Shown here one piece after another: positions 32,273-40,235 of a stretch of 64,000 nucleotides of DNA; within the stretch, counting starts at the first letter, position 1; every line of letters starts with the position of its first letter. The stretch is from Lentisalinibacter sediminis (lineage in GTDB: Bacteria > Pseudomonadota > Gammaproteobacteria > Steroidobacterales > Woeseiaceae): positions 118,493 to 182,492 of the forward strand of contig NZ_JAPDRF010000009.1 of the NCBI RefSeq assembly GCF_040706615.1, read 5' to 3'. The notes under the pieces were generated by a model. That model did not search any database and was not told the DNA's origin. It saw nothing but the letters and a program-made list of their open reading frames with translations. The position numbers were made by a program, and so were the translations under genes.

Positions 32273-33613
32273 ATGATGAGCGAGACGTGGGTACCCCGGA
32301 GCGGGGCGATGGACGACCCGGCCAGGCTGCCCGCAGCGGGGCCGGTCACCGCCGCCGAGCGCATCACGGCCATCGACACCCTGCGCGGCGTGGCCGTCCT
32401 CGGCATCCTGGTCATGAACGTCTATGCCTTCGCGATGCCATTCGCCGCCTACACGAACCCCCTGATCATGGGCGGCGAGGAGTGGTACAACCTCGGTACC
32501 TGGTTCTTCACCCATCTGCTGTTCGATCAGAAGTTCATGACGATCTTCTCGATGCTGTTCGGCGCGGGTGTCGTGCTCATGGCCGGCCGGGCGGAGGAAC
32601 GCGGGGCCGGCTTCGCCGGTATCTTCTACCGGCGCCAGCTGTGGCTGCTCCTGATCGGCGTGGCCCATGGCTATCTGCTCTGGTTCGGCGATATTCTTTT
32701 CCACTACGCACTGGTGGGCATGCTGCTGTATCCGCTGCGTCGCCGGGCGCCGCGCACGCTGATCGTCGTCGCCTGTCTGCTGTTGCCGGTCGCGTTGCTC
32801 ATGAACTATGCCGGCGCGGAGTATATGGAGCAGGAGCAGGCCGCCACACAGCCCCTGCAGGAGCAACGCGACGCCGGCGAGGCGCTCAGCGCTGAGGATG
32901 CGGCGCGGCTGGACGCGGCGGAGGCCATGCGCTCGTTCGTGGCGCCCACGGCCGAGGACGTGCAGGCGGATCTGGAGGCCTACCGTGGCAGCTACGGCGA
33001 GATCGTCGAGCATCGCGCACCGATGGTCGCCAGCATGCAGTTCCAGGGCGCGATCGCTTTCGCCCTCTGGCGCGTGGGCGGGCTCATGCTGATCGGCATG
33101 GCGCTCATGAAACTCGGGGTGTTCTCGGCCCGGCGCAGCCCGGCTTTCTACCGGCGCATGATGATCGTCGGCTACGGTCTCGGTCTGCCGCTCGCCGCTT
33201 TCAGCGGCTGGAATCTCTGGCAACACGAATTCGACGGCCTGTACGCCTTCCGCGTCGGCATGATTCCGAACTATTTCGCCAGCATCCTCGTGGCGTTCGG
33301 CCATATCGGACTGGTGATGCGCATGGCGCAGTCCGGCGCCCTTGCCGCGCTCATGCGCCGCTTCGCAGCCGTGGGCCGGATGGCGCTCACCAACTACCTG
33401 ATGCATTCCCTGATACTCACCACCGTTTTCTACGGTTATGGTCTCGGCCTCTACGGGACCGTCCCGCGGTTTTGGCAGATGGCCTTCGTGGCCGCCGTGA
33501 TCGGCCTGCAGCTCTGGCTGAGCCCGATCTGGCTGCGCAACTTCCGCTTCGGGCCCGTGGAATGGCTTTGGCGATCACTGACATACTGGCGACGGCAGCC
33601 GCTCAAGACCTGA
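32273..33613 (+). CDS. DUF418 family membrane protein
   Basis: The 446-residue polytopic protein begins with the typical ERITAIDTLRGVAVLGILVMNVYAFAMP segment found in DUF418 and heparan-alpha-glucosaminide acetyltransferase-like proteins. It has about nine membrane segments, with the DUF418 core in the second half (ALMRRFAAVGRMALTNYLMHSL). A long acidic loop (about 170-240) lies between helices. The family is suggested to have acyltransferase-like topology, but function is unproved. Start ATG 32273 or 32276 are both possible, with GGGAGA 2 or 5 nt before. It sits 25 bp upstream of malic enzyme. Confidence 0.87.
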   Translation: MMSETWVPRSGAMDDPARLPAAGPVTAAERITAIDTLRGVAVLGILVMNVYAFAMPFAAYTNPLIMGGEEWYNLGTWFFTHLLFDQKFMTIFSMLFGAGVVLMAGRAEERGAGFAGIFYRRQLWLLLIGVAHGYLLWFGDILFHYALVGMLLYPLRRRAPRTLIVVACLLLPVALLMNYAGAEYMEQEQAATQPLQEQRDAGEALSAEDAARLDAAEAMRSFVAPTAEDVQADLEAYRGSYGEIVEHRAPMVASMQFQGAIAFALWRVGGLMLIGMALMKLGVFSARRSPAFYRRMMIVGYGLGLPLAAFSGWNLWQHEFDGLYAFRVGMIPNYFASILVAFGHIGLVMRMAQSGALAALMRRFAAVGRMALTNYLMHSLILTTVFYGYGLGLYGTVPRFWQMAFVAAVIGLQLWLSPIWLRNFRFGPVEWLWRSLTYWRRQPLKT

Positions 33614-33637
33614 CGAGCACACCAACGCGAGGCACGT

Positions 33638-35260
33638 ATGGAGAACAAGTCGCACCTCCGGGGCATCGACGTCCTGCGGGATCCGGATATCAACAAGTCC
33701 ACCGCGTTTACCGCGGAGGAGCGCGAGCAGCTGGGGCTGCGCGGGCTGCTGCCGCCAGCCATCTCCACCCAGCAGATGCAGATCACGCGGGTGCTGGAGA
33801 ACCTCCGGCGCCAGTCCAGCGACATCGACCGCTACATCTTCCTGCGCGCACTGCAGGGTCGGAACCGTCGGTTGTTCTACCGCACGGTCATCGACCACAT
33901 CGAGGAGATCATGCCCATCATCTACACGCCGACCGTGGGTGAGGCCTGTCTCGAGTTCGCACATATCTATCGTCATACCCGTGCGCTGTTCATCACCCCG
34001 GAGGGCAAGGGACAGATAGCGAAGCTGCTGGACAACTGGGAGAAGAAAGACATTCGGGTGATCGTGGTGACCGACGGCGAGCGGGTGCTCGGCCTGGGGG
34101 ATCTCGGCGGCAACGGCGCCGGCATCCCCATCGGCAAACTCTCGCTCTACGTCGCCTGCGCCGGCATCCGCCCCGAGCAGTGCCTGCCGGTGATGCTGGA
34201 CGTGGGTACCGAGAACGAGACGCTGCTGGACGACCCGCTGTACCTCGGCCTGCGGCGCCGCCGGCTGCGCGGGCCGGAGTACATGGAATTGCTGGAGGAA
34301 TTCGTCCGCGCCGTGCAGAAGGCGTATCCGGACGCGCTGATCCAGTTCGAGGACTTCGCCACCGAGAATGCGCGCTCGCTGCTGGCACGCTACCGGGACG
34401 ACGTACTCTGCTTCAACGACGACATTCAGGGGACGGCCGCCGTGGCGCTGGCCGGCGTCATCGCCTCCACCCGGATTACGGACGTCCCGTTCCGGGACCT
34501 GAGGGTCATGTTCCTGGGCAAAGGCAGCGCTGCCGCCGGTATCGCTGACCTCATGGTGTCCTCACTGGTGGAGGAGGGTGTGTCCGCGGCGGACGCGCGC
34601 AGCCGGATCCGGTTCGTCGACCGCAAGGGCCTCATCACCCGCGAGCGCACCGATATACCGGAAACGCTCGTGGACTACGCTGCCGACAGCGCGCCTGCCG
34701 ACTTCTTCGGCGCCGTGGAGGAGCACCGCCCCCACGTTCTGATCGGAGCCACCGGAGCGCCGCGGACGTTCACCCGCGAGATCGTCGAGCTGATGACCCG
34801 GATCAACCCGCGGCCGGTGATTTTCGCCCTCTCCAATCCCACCTCGCGGGCCGAGTGCACCGCCGAAGAGGCCTATGCATGGAGCAACGGCCGGGCGATC
34901 TTCGCCAGTGGCAGCCCCTTCCAGCCGGTGACCTGGGGCGGGCGCTTCTACCGGCCGGGCCAGGGCAACAACGCCTACATATTCCCCGGCATCGGTCTCG
35001 GCGCGGTCTTCGCCGGTGCCACGCGCATACCGGATACGATGTTCCTGACCGCCGCCAGAACCCTGGCCGACCTCATCAGCGAGAAAGACCTGGAGGCCGG
35101 CACGCTGTATCCGCCGCTCACCCGCATCCGCCAGATATCGGCTGCCATCGCCACCACCGTCGTGGAACGGGCGCTGGAGGACGGCATCGCCCGCCTCGAT
35201 CCCGTCCCGGAGGATCTCCGCTCGGCGATCGAGGCGACGATGTACGATCCGACTTACTGA
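33638..35260 (+). CDS. NAD-dependent malic enzyme
   Basis: The 540-residue enzyme decarboxylates malate to pyruvate. It has the malic-enzyme motifs IIYTPTVGEAC (catalytic Tyr), GIPIGKLSLYVACAGI (Lys), CFNDDIQGTAAVALAG (metal Asp) and a nucleotide-binding FLGKGSAAAGIADL. Its length matches the large SfcA/MaeA type without a phosphotransacetylase domain, which normally prefers NAD. It could supply pyruvate when growing on C4 acids or amino acids. It lies 25 bp after the DUF418 gene, so the two may share a transcript. Confidence 0.95.
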   Translation: MENKSHLRGIDVLRDPDINKSTAFTAEEREQLGLRGLLPPAISTQQMQITRVLENLRRQSSDIDRYIFLRALQGRNRRLFYRTVIDHIEEIMPIIYTPTVGEACLEFAHIYRHTRALFITPEGKGQIAKLLDNWEKKDIRVIVVTDGERVLGLGDLGGNGAGIPIGKLSLYVACAGIRPEQCLPVMLDVGTENETLLDDPLYLGLRRRRLRGPEYMELLEEFVRAVQKAYPDALIQFEDFATENARSLLARYRDDVLCFNDDIQGTAAVALAGVIASTRITDVPFRDLRVMFLGKGSAAAGIADLMVSSLVEEGVSAADARSRIRFVDRKGLITRERTDIPETLVDYAADSAPADFFGAVEEHRPHVLIGATGAPRTFTREIVELMTRINPRPVIFALSNPTSRAECTAEEAYAWSNGRAIFASGSPFQPVTWGGRFYRPGQGNNAYIFPGIGLGAVFAGATRIPDTMFLTAARTLADLISEKDLEAGTLYPPLTRIRQISAAIATTVVERALEDGIARLDPVPEDLRSAIEATMYDPTY

Positions 35261-35278
35261 AAGGTTTGCGGTACGTTG

Positions 35279-36169
35279 TCACTCCGGCTTGCGGAGCATG
35301 CTACGACCTTCGACGATGACCGCGTAGGCGCCCATTGCATTGAGTGCGTCCTCGGAGATGTCGTTCCGGCGCACGTACTCGCGCAGCTTGCCGTAGGCTC
35401 GCGGATCGCCGAGATGGCTGGCGTGGAGCAACCCGGCCATATAGCCGTACGGATTGCCGAACGCCGCTCGTGAGAATTCCGCCATGAGGTAGCCGGCGAA
35501 CGGCGAATCGCTCTCCGTCAGGAAACTCTTTGCATAGGCCGCCCGGATCAGGGCGTCCCCGTATTCCGGAATGTCCTTCAACCCATCCGGCGATATGCCG
35601 GAGCGGAGGTAGCTCTGCCTGAGTTCGCGCACCGCCTGCAGCGTGCGGTCGAGGTAGAGGAACTGCGCCTTCGGGTCGCCGCTGTCGGCGAGCGTGCGCA
35701 GGTCCGCCAGTGGCATGTCTGCAGCGGCGAGTATTTCCTCCGGCAGCGGAAACCCTTGCTCCTCCATCCACCCGAATTCTGCCTCGTCGCGGAAGGCGAT
35801 GGCACCGGTATAGCGGGCATTGAACTCCTCGAGCATTGCCGCCGAGACGGAATCGTATGCGGTCAGCAATTCTTCGAAGTCCGGCGCCCGGGCTGCATGA
35901 CCTCGCCCGGCCAGCGTGCCGGGCGCCCTTGCGGTTCGGCCCGGGGCCTCTCCGGCAGCAGTCGTGTTGCGCGCCATCGCGGGTTGTGGCTCTTCGCGCC
36001 CGTCCATGGGCAATGAAGTCTCGCGCCCGCGTTCGATCGCCGGCGTCTCCGTCACACCGCAGGGAGGTGTCGCCGGATGTTCGTCCGACAAGTGGATTCC
36101 TCCGATCACCAACCAGGCGGCGCCCCCCGCGATCGCCAGCCCAAGCAGCACGAAGATATATCGGGACAT
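35279..36169 (-). CDS. Uncharacterised membrane-anchored protein
   Basis: The 296-residue protein has one N-terminal membrane segment (residues about 4-26) and a large exported part, with no known catalytic motif. After a Pro/Ala/Gly-rich linker (about 30-95) comes a helical region; SGDPKAQFLYLDRTLQAV and later SHLGDPRAYGKLREYVRRN resemble Sel1-type helices. It is 22 bp downstream of the phospholipase-A2-like gene and on the same strand, so it is probably co-expressed. It may act with it, for example as an inhibitor or anchor, but this is speculation. Confidence 0.72.
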   Translation of the reverse strand: MSRYIFVLLGLAIAGGAAWLVIGGIHLSDEHPATPPCGVTETPAIERGRETSLPMDGREEPQPAMARNTTAAGEAPGRTARAPGTLAGRGHAARAPDFEELLTAYDSVSAAMLEEFNARYTGAIAFRDEAEFGWMEEQGFPLPEEILAAADMPLADLRTLADSGDPKAQFLYLDRTLQAVRELRQSYLRSGISPDGLKDIPEYGDALIRAAYAKSFLTESDSPFAGYLMAEFSRAAFGNPYGYMAGLLHASHLGDPRAYGKLREYVRRNDISEDALNAMGAYAVIVEGRSMLRKPE

Positions 36170-36191
36170 GATCCATTCTCGCTGATCGTTT

Positions 36192-36932
36192 TCAGGATTC
36201 CTTGCAGTCGTTCGCTTCCATCTCGCGGTGCCATCTCGCGCAGGCACGTTCCTCGCCGGCGGACTCGTAGGCACTCCCGCCCCGCTGGGCAACCGTTCCA
36301 AAGTAGATGGCAGCAGTGCTCATGCAAAGGGTGCGGGTTGCGTTTGCCGTATTGCTCTCGCATGCCCTCTGCATGCCGACGTGGAACAGATCGTCGCACT
36401 CATACTGGGGCAGCTGTACGCCGTAACATCGGTCATGGGCATCACAGGCCGACTCGAAACTGACCCCCGGAAACGGCTCATCGAGGTCGCCGGTGAACGT
36501 GGGCATGCTGACTCCTGCCAGCCGTGCGAGAAGGAAGTCCCGCCAGCCGCCCACGCCGCAGCCGTTCGGTTGCCAGTATCGGTCGAAGCCCGGCACCGAC
36601 GGCGCACTGGACGCAGAACACCCTTCCGGCCTCGACTCCTCCAATCTGTCACAGAGCTGCTCCGTCGAGACCGCCAGCGTATAGGCCGACGTTTCGTCGA
36701 GACCCGAGGGCTGATTCAGCACCAGGTAGATATCCATCTGGTAATCCTCCCTGAGAGAATCCAGCAGCGGACCGCAGCCTTTCCCGGTGCACAGTATGCT
36801 GTCGTCCAGGATTCTCTCGCCGTACAGTTCCATCGGATCTCCTTCATACGGCGGCAGGATGGGATCCGCAACCCCGCCGCGGCTACCCACGCACAGCGCG
36901 ATGAACGCGCAGAACATTATCAGTCTCTTCAT
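36192..36932 (-). CDS. Secreted phospholipase A2-like protein
   Basis: The 246-residue product has a signal peptide (residues 1-22). It has a region like the calcium loop and catalytic helix of secreted phospholipases A2: NGCGVGGW (123-130) and then CDAHDRCYG (163-171), which has the His166-Asp167 pair and flanking cysteines, followed by CDDLFHVGMQRAC (179-191). There are 13 or so cysteines, as expected of a disulfide-rich exported protein. The enzyme would cleave sn-2 ester bonds of phospholipids. Bacterial PLA2 proteins are uncommon. The start is the ATG with GGGAGGTGAGGCC before it. Confidence 0.78.
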   Translation of the reverse strand: MKRLIMFCAFIALCVGSRGGVADPILPPYEGDPMELYGERILDDSILCTGKGCGPLLDSLREDYQMDIYLVLNQPSGLDETSAYTLAVSTEQLCDRLEESRPEGCSASSAPSVPGFDRYWQPNGCGVGGWRDFLLARLAGVSMPTFTGDLDEPFPGVSFESACDAHDRCYGVQLPQYECDDLFHVGMQRACESNTANATRTLCMSTAAIYFGTVAQRGGSAYESAGEERACARWHREMEANDCKES

Positions 36933-37065
36933 GGCCTCACCTCCCTGTGAAGCAATGGTTGAACCACGGGACAGCAGTCTGCGCGCGACAGGCGCGGCGA
37001 GCCTGCGGCATTTCACGGCGATCCCGCGAGTTTCCGGCTGGTGAGGGCGCAGGCATACTCGCTGC

Positions 37066-37350
37066 ATGGGCGAGCAGGCCACTGCAGGGGAGGGCGGCGT
37101 CTGGCAGGTCTACCTGCTGCGCTGCGCCGACGGGACGCTGTACACGGGGATCACCACGGATCTCGCGCGCCGCGTCGCCGAGCACAACGCGGGCCGGGGC
37201 GCGCGCTATACCCGCAGCCGACTGCCCGCCGAGCTGGTCTATGCGGAGTGTGCCGCCGACCGTTCCGCGGCCCAGCGACGCGAGTACGCCATCCGCCGGC
37301 TGCCTGCGGCCGCGAAGCGTCGGCTCCTGGGCGGAGACAGTGATGGCTGA
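37066..37350 (+). CDS. GIY-YIG nuclease family protein (YhbQ type)
   Basis: The 94-residue protein is one GIY-YIG domain. WQVYLLRCADGTLYTGIT holds the two Tyr-containing strands, RRVAEHNAGRGARYTRSR holds the catalytic Arg, and REYAIRRL contains the metal-binding Glu. It is the short UPF0213/YhbQ type, linked to DNA repair or RNA processing, but poorly known. It is a single gene just upstream of the symporter gene. Confidence 0.9.
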   Translation: MGEQATAGEGGVWQVYLLRCADGTLYTGITTDLARRVAEHNAGRGARYTRSRLPAELVYAECAADRSAAQRREYAIRRLPAAAKRRLLGGDSDG

Positions 37351-37421
37351 GCCGGTTGCGCCCCGACGGCTTCTCCTATAAGTTCAACGCTCGTTGAAAT
37401 CCGCAACCGGGGGAGCGGGCC

Positions 37422-38915
37422 GTGTTTGCATGGCTGTTATTCATCGCCTACCTGCTGGCCACGGCGTGGCTCGGCTGGCGGGGTTACAAGCGCACGACGG
37501 ATTTCGGCGCGTTTGCCATCGGCAGGGGCGACCTCAGCCCGGTGGTGGTCGGCGTCACGCTGGCGGCCAGCACCGCCTCGGCGGCGACGTTCATCATCAA
37601 CCCGGGCTTCATCTACGTGGACGGCCTGTCGGCGTTCATCCACATGGTCCCCGGCACCGGGCTCGGCATCCTCACGATGCTGTATCTGCTGTCATTCAAG
37701 TTCCGGCGCTTCGGCGCCGAGGCGAAGGCGCTCACCATCCCCGACTGGGTGGGCAAGCGTTACAAGGCACCCGGTTTCGCGCTGTACTTCTCTTTCCTGA
37801 ACCTGCTGTCGTTCGCCTTCGTGGTCCTGCTGGTCGGCGGCATCTCCATCGTCATGCAGCGCCTGCTCGGCGTCTCGAACGTCAGCGCCCTGGTGATCAC
37901 GCTGTCTTTCGTCACCGGCTACGTGTTTATCGGCGGCGCTTACGCCCACGTGCTCACCAACATGCTGCAGGGATCACTGATGATCCTCGTGACGCTGGTG
38001 GTGATCGGCTCGGGTATCGCGATCATCCTGGCGGAGCCCGGCTCGGTGGCGGAGCGTCTCGCCGCTGCGGATCCGGACCTGCTCGTGCCGGTGAATACCG
38101 GCGGGCAGCTGTTCAACGATACCTTCTCGGTCTACATCGCCGGCTTCGTGATAGGTGCGGTGCTCGCCTGCCAGCCCCACATACTCACCAAGGCGCTGTA
38201 CGTGAAGACCGACGAGGCCGTGCACCGTTATCTGCTGGTGTTCGCGGCGGTGTTCTTCCTGTTCCTGCTGCTCGCGAGCGTCGGATTCCTGGCCCATCTG
38301 GTGGTACCGGAGGGTGCGCTCATCGACGAGACCACCGGCGCGTTCCGTCAGGACCTGGTGATGACCGTGTATCTGCAGACGGTGTTCCCCGACTGGGTGT
38401 TCACCATCATCAGCGTGGTGCTGCTGGCCGCGGCCATGTCCACGCTGGACGGACTGCTGGTGTCACTGTCGACGATCACGGCGAACGACCTGGTCCTGAA
38501 CCTGGTGGACCGTTACTCGCCCCGGGAGCGCACGCCGGAGGAGCGCATGCGTCTCGGCATGCGGGCCAGTCACGTGGTGCTGGTCGCGATCGCCGTGGCG
38601 GCCTTCATCGTCAACCTGGATCCGCCGCGGCTGCTGGGCATATTCGGCCAGGTGGGCGTCTACGGTCTGGCCGTGGCGGCCGCTCCACCGCTGCTGGCGG
38701 GCGTGCTGTTCCGCGACATGCCGTTGAGCCTGCTGTGGCTGGCCTCGGCCGGCGCGCTGGTGGTGCACATCGGGCTGTATCTCTACGGCAGCGTGCTGCT
38801 GCCCTGGGTGGATCTCACCTTCGCCAATCCCGGCGTCACCGGCACCCTGGGCGGGATCGTCGGCATCGCGCCGGTGTTGGTGATTGGCTGGTGGCTGAAC
38901 CGAAAGACCCTGTAG
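37422..38915 (+). CDS. Sodium:solute symporter (SSS family)
   Basis: The 497-residue protein has about 13 membrane segments in the SSS/LeuT-like fold, beginning LLFIAYLLATAWLGWRGYKRTTDFGAFAIGRGDLSP. It starts with GTG after GGGGGAGCGGGCC. The substrate may be a carboxylate, proline, pantothenate or similar. Its stop codon TAG (38913-38915) is part of a REP repeat that starts at 38911. It is convergent with the Rieske oxygenase gene; the two stops are 86 bp apart and both lie in the REP cluster. Confidence 0.92.
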   Translation: MFAWLLFIAYLLATAWLGWRGYKRTTDFGAFAIGRGDLSPVVVGVTLAASTASAATFIINPGFIYVDGLSAFIHMVPGTGLGILTMLYLLSFKFRRFGAEAKALTIPDWVGKRYKAPGFALYFSFLNLLSFAFVVLLVGGISIVMQRLLGVSNVSALVITLSFVTGYVFIGGAYAHVLTNMLQGSLMILVTLVVIGSGIAIILAEPGSVAERLAAADPDLLVPVNTGGQLFNDTFSVYIAGFVIGAVLACQPHILTKALYVKTDEAVHRYLLVFAAVFFLFLLLASVGFLAHLVVPEGALIDETTGAFRQDLVMTVYLQTVFPDWVFTIISVVLLAAAMSTLDGLLVSLSTITANDLVLNLVDRYSPRERTPEERMRLGMRASHVVLVAIAVAAFIVNLDPPRLLGIFGQVGVYGLAVAAAPPLLAGVLFRDMPLSLLWLASAGALVVHIGLYLYGSVLLPWVDLTFANPGVTGTLGGIVGIAPVLVIGWWLNRKTL

Positions 38916-39006
38916 GAGGGCCTTCAGGCCCGATCACCAATGGGCATGTAGGAGGGGCTTTAGCCCCGATTCATTAATTGAAATCGGGCCTGAAGGCCCT
39001 CCTACA
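38911..39006. repeat. REP cluster between two convergent genes
   Basis: Three imperfect palindromes occur. One, at 38911-38935, begins TGTAGGAGGGCCTTCAGGCC. A second, at 38947-38970, is the variant TGTAGGAGGGGCTTTAGCCC. The third, at 38983-39006, is the reverse complement of the first. Outer units are in opposite directions, as in REPINs. The first supplies the stop of the symporter gene and the third the stop of the oxygenase gene. No transposase (RAYT) is in the window. Confidence 0.9.
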
Positions 39007-40135
39007 TCGTGGCGAACATGCGCTGTACGTACCAGCGGTCGAAGGCGTGCACGCCGCTCTCGCTGGGGTGGTACGGGCCGGGTACGTGGGCGCTGGAGGC
39101 CAGACCCCGGTGGGCGTTCTCGCAGAGCGCCCAGTCCTGGCGATTGGTCATGTCCCAGAAGTCGATCGCATCGGTGGCGTCGAAGTCGGGGTGTTCCATC
39201 TGCGCGGGTGAGCAGAACCACTCGGTCTCTATGTAGACCGAGTCCGGTCCCCGCGGCCACAGGTAGTGGGCCATGACGTAGTCGGGCGCCAGGCTGAACA
39301 GGAAGTTCGGGTACAGATTCAGGTACTGCACCATGCGCTTCTCCTGCTCGGAGATGCCCGGCAACGGCGGGTTCGCGGTGACGCCGGAGACGGTCAGTGT
39401 ATTGCAGCCGTCCTTGATTCCCATGGGACCGCCATTGAAGTTGCGGCCGACGAAGTCGTAGTCGGGCAGTTCGCCGTAGGTGCTCACGCGATGCAGGGCG
39501 GGGTGCGCCAGCGAGCAGTGGTAGCACTCGTTGTAGTTTTCGCAGATCAGCTTCCAGTTCGCGGCGACCTCGTAGTCGTGGCGTCCCACCCGCACGAGCC
39601 CGGCCGTATCGTAGCCGGACAGGTCGGGGAATTCGGCGTAGGCGTCGGCCAGCGGTTCGGCGTCGGGGTCCAGGTTGATGAACAGGAATCCGTCAAGGAT
39701 CTCCAGGCGCACCTCGCGCAGCGGGAACCGGGCGCGATCGAAGTCCGCCGCCTCGTCCATGCCGGGGGCGGCGACCAGCGAACCGTCCAGGCCATAGGCC
39801 CAGTTGTGGTACGGGCAGCGGAACATCCGGCAGTTGCCGCCGCCGGAGGTGAGCCGGGTACCACGGTGACGGCAGAAGTTGTGCCAGGCGCGTGGTCGCC
39901 CGTCGCCGTCGGCGGCGACGATCACGGACTCCGGCCCGACGTCGACCACGAAGAAGTCACCGGGCGAGGATAGCCGTGTGTGATGGCCCGCCACCAGCCA
40001 CATGCGGCGGAAGATCTCCTCGAGTTCGCGTTCGTACAGCGAACGGTCGTGAAATATCCAGCCTGGCGGCGTCAGCGCCTTGCCGAACTCGCGGTCCGTC
40101 GCGCCTATGTCCTGTTCCCGGGAGACAGTCGCCAT
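39002..40135 (-). CDS. Rieske-type aromatic ring-hydroxylating oxygenase alpha subunit
   Basis: The 377-residue protein has a Rieske [2Fe-2S] site, CRHRGTRLTSGGGNCRMFRCPYHNWAYG, in residues about 85-115, and a mononuclear-iron motif NYNECYHCSLAHPAL. It is like the GbcA/choline- or carnitine-oxygenase and dioxygenase alpha subunits. No beta subunit, ferredoxin or reductase is in the neighbourhood. The aromatic or quaternary-amine substrate is unknown. The ATG start precedes REFGKALTPPGWIFHD. Its TAG stop lies in a REP end. Confidence 0.9.
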   Translation of the reverse strand: MATVSREQDIGATDREFGKALTPPGWIFHDRSLYERELEEIFRRMWLVAGHHTRLSSPGDFFVVDVGPESVIVAADGDGRPRAWHNFCRHRGTRLTSGGGNCRMFRCPYHNWAYGLDGSLVAAPGMDEAADFDRARFPLREVRLEILDGFLFINLDPDAEPLADAYAEFPDLSGYDTAGLVRVGRHDYEVAANWKLICENYNECYHCSLAHPALHRVSTYGELPDYDFVGRNFNGGPMGIKDGCNTLTVSGVTANPPLPGISEQEKRMVQYLNLYPNFLFSLAPDYVMAHYLWPRGPDSVYIETEWFCSPAQMEHPDFDATDAIDFWDMTNRQDWALCENAHRGLASSAHVPGPYHPSESGVHAFDRWYVQRMFATM

Positions 40136-40235
40136 GATCAGCCCCGCAATCGGTCTGCAAGTCGCGCCATTATCGCGGAGGCGTGACACCGGCGCCACCG
40201 GCGGCGGCTTTCCCGCGCGTGCTAACATCGCCGCG

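Noticed and set aside
38911..39006. CRISPR array
   Set aside because: The repeats are palindromic REP units in mixed directions, with irregular and very short spacers and no cas genes.
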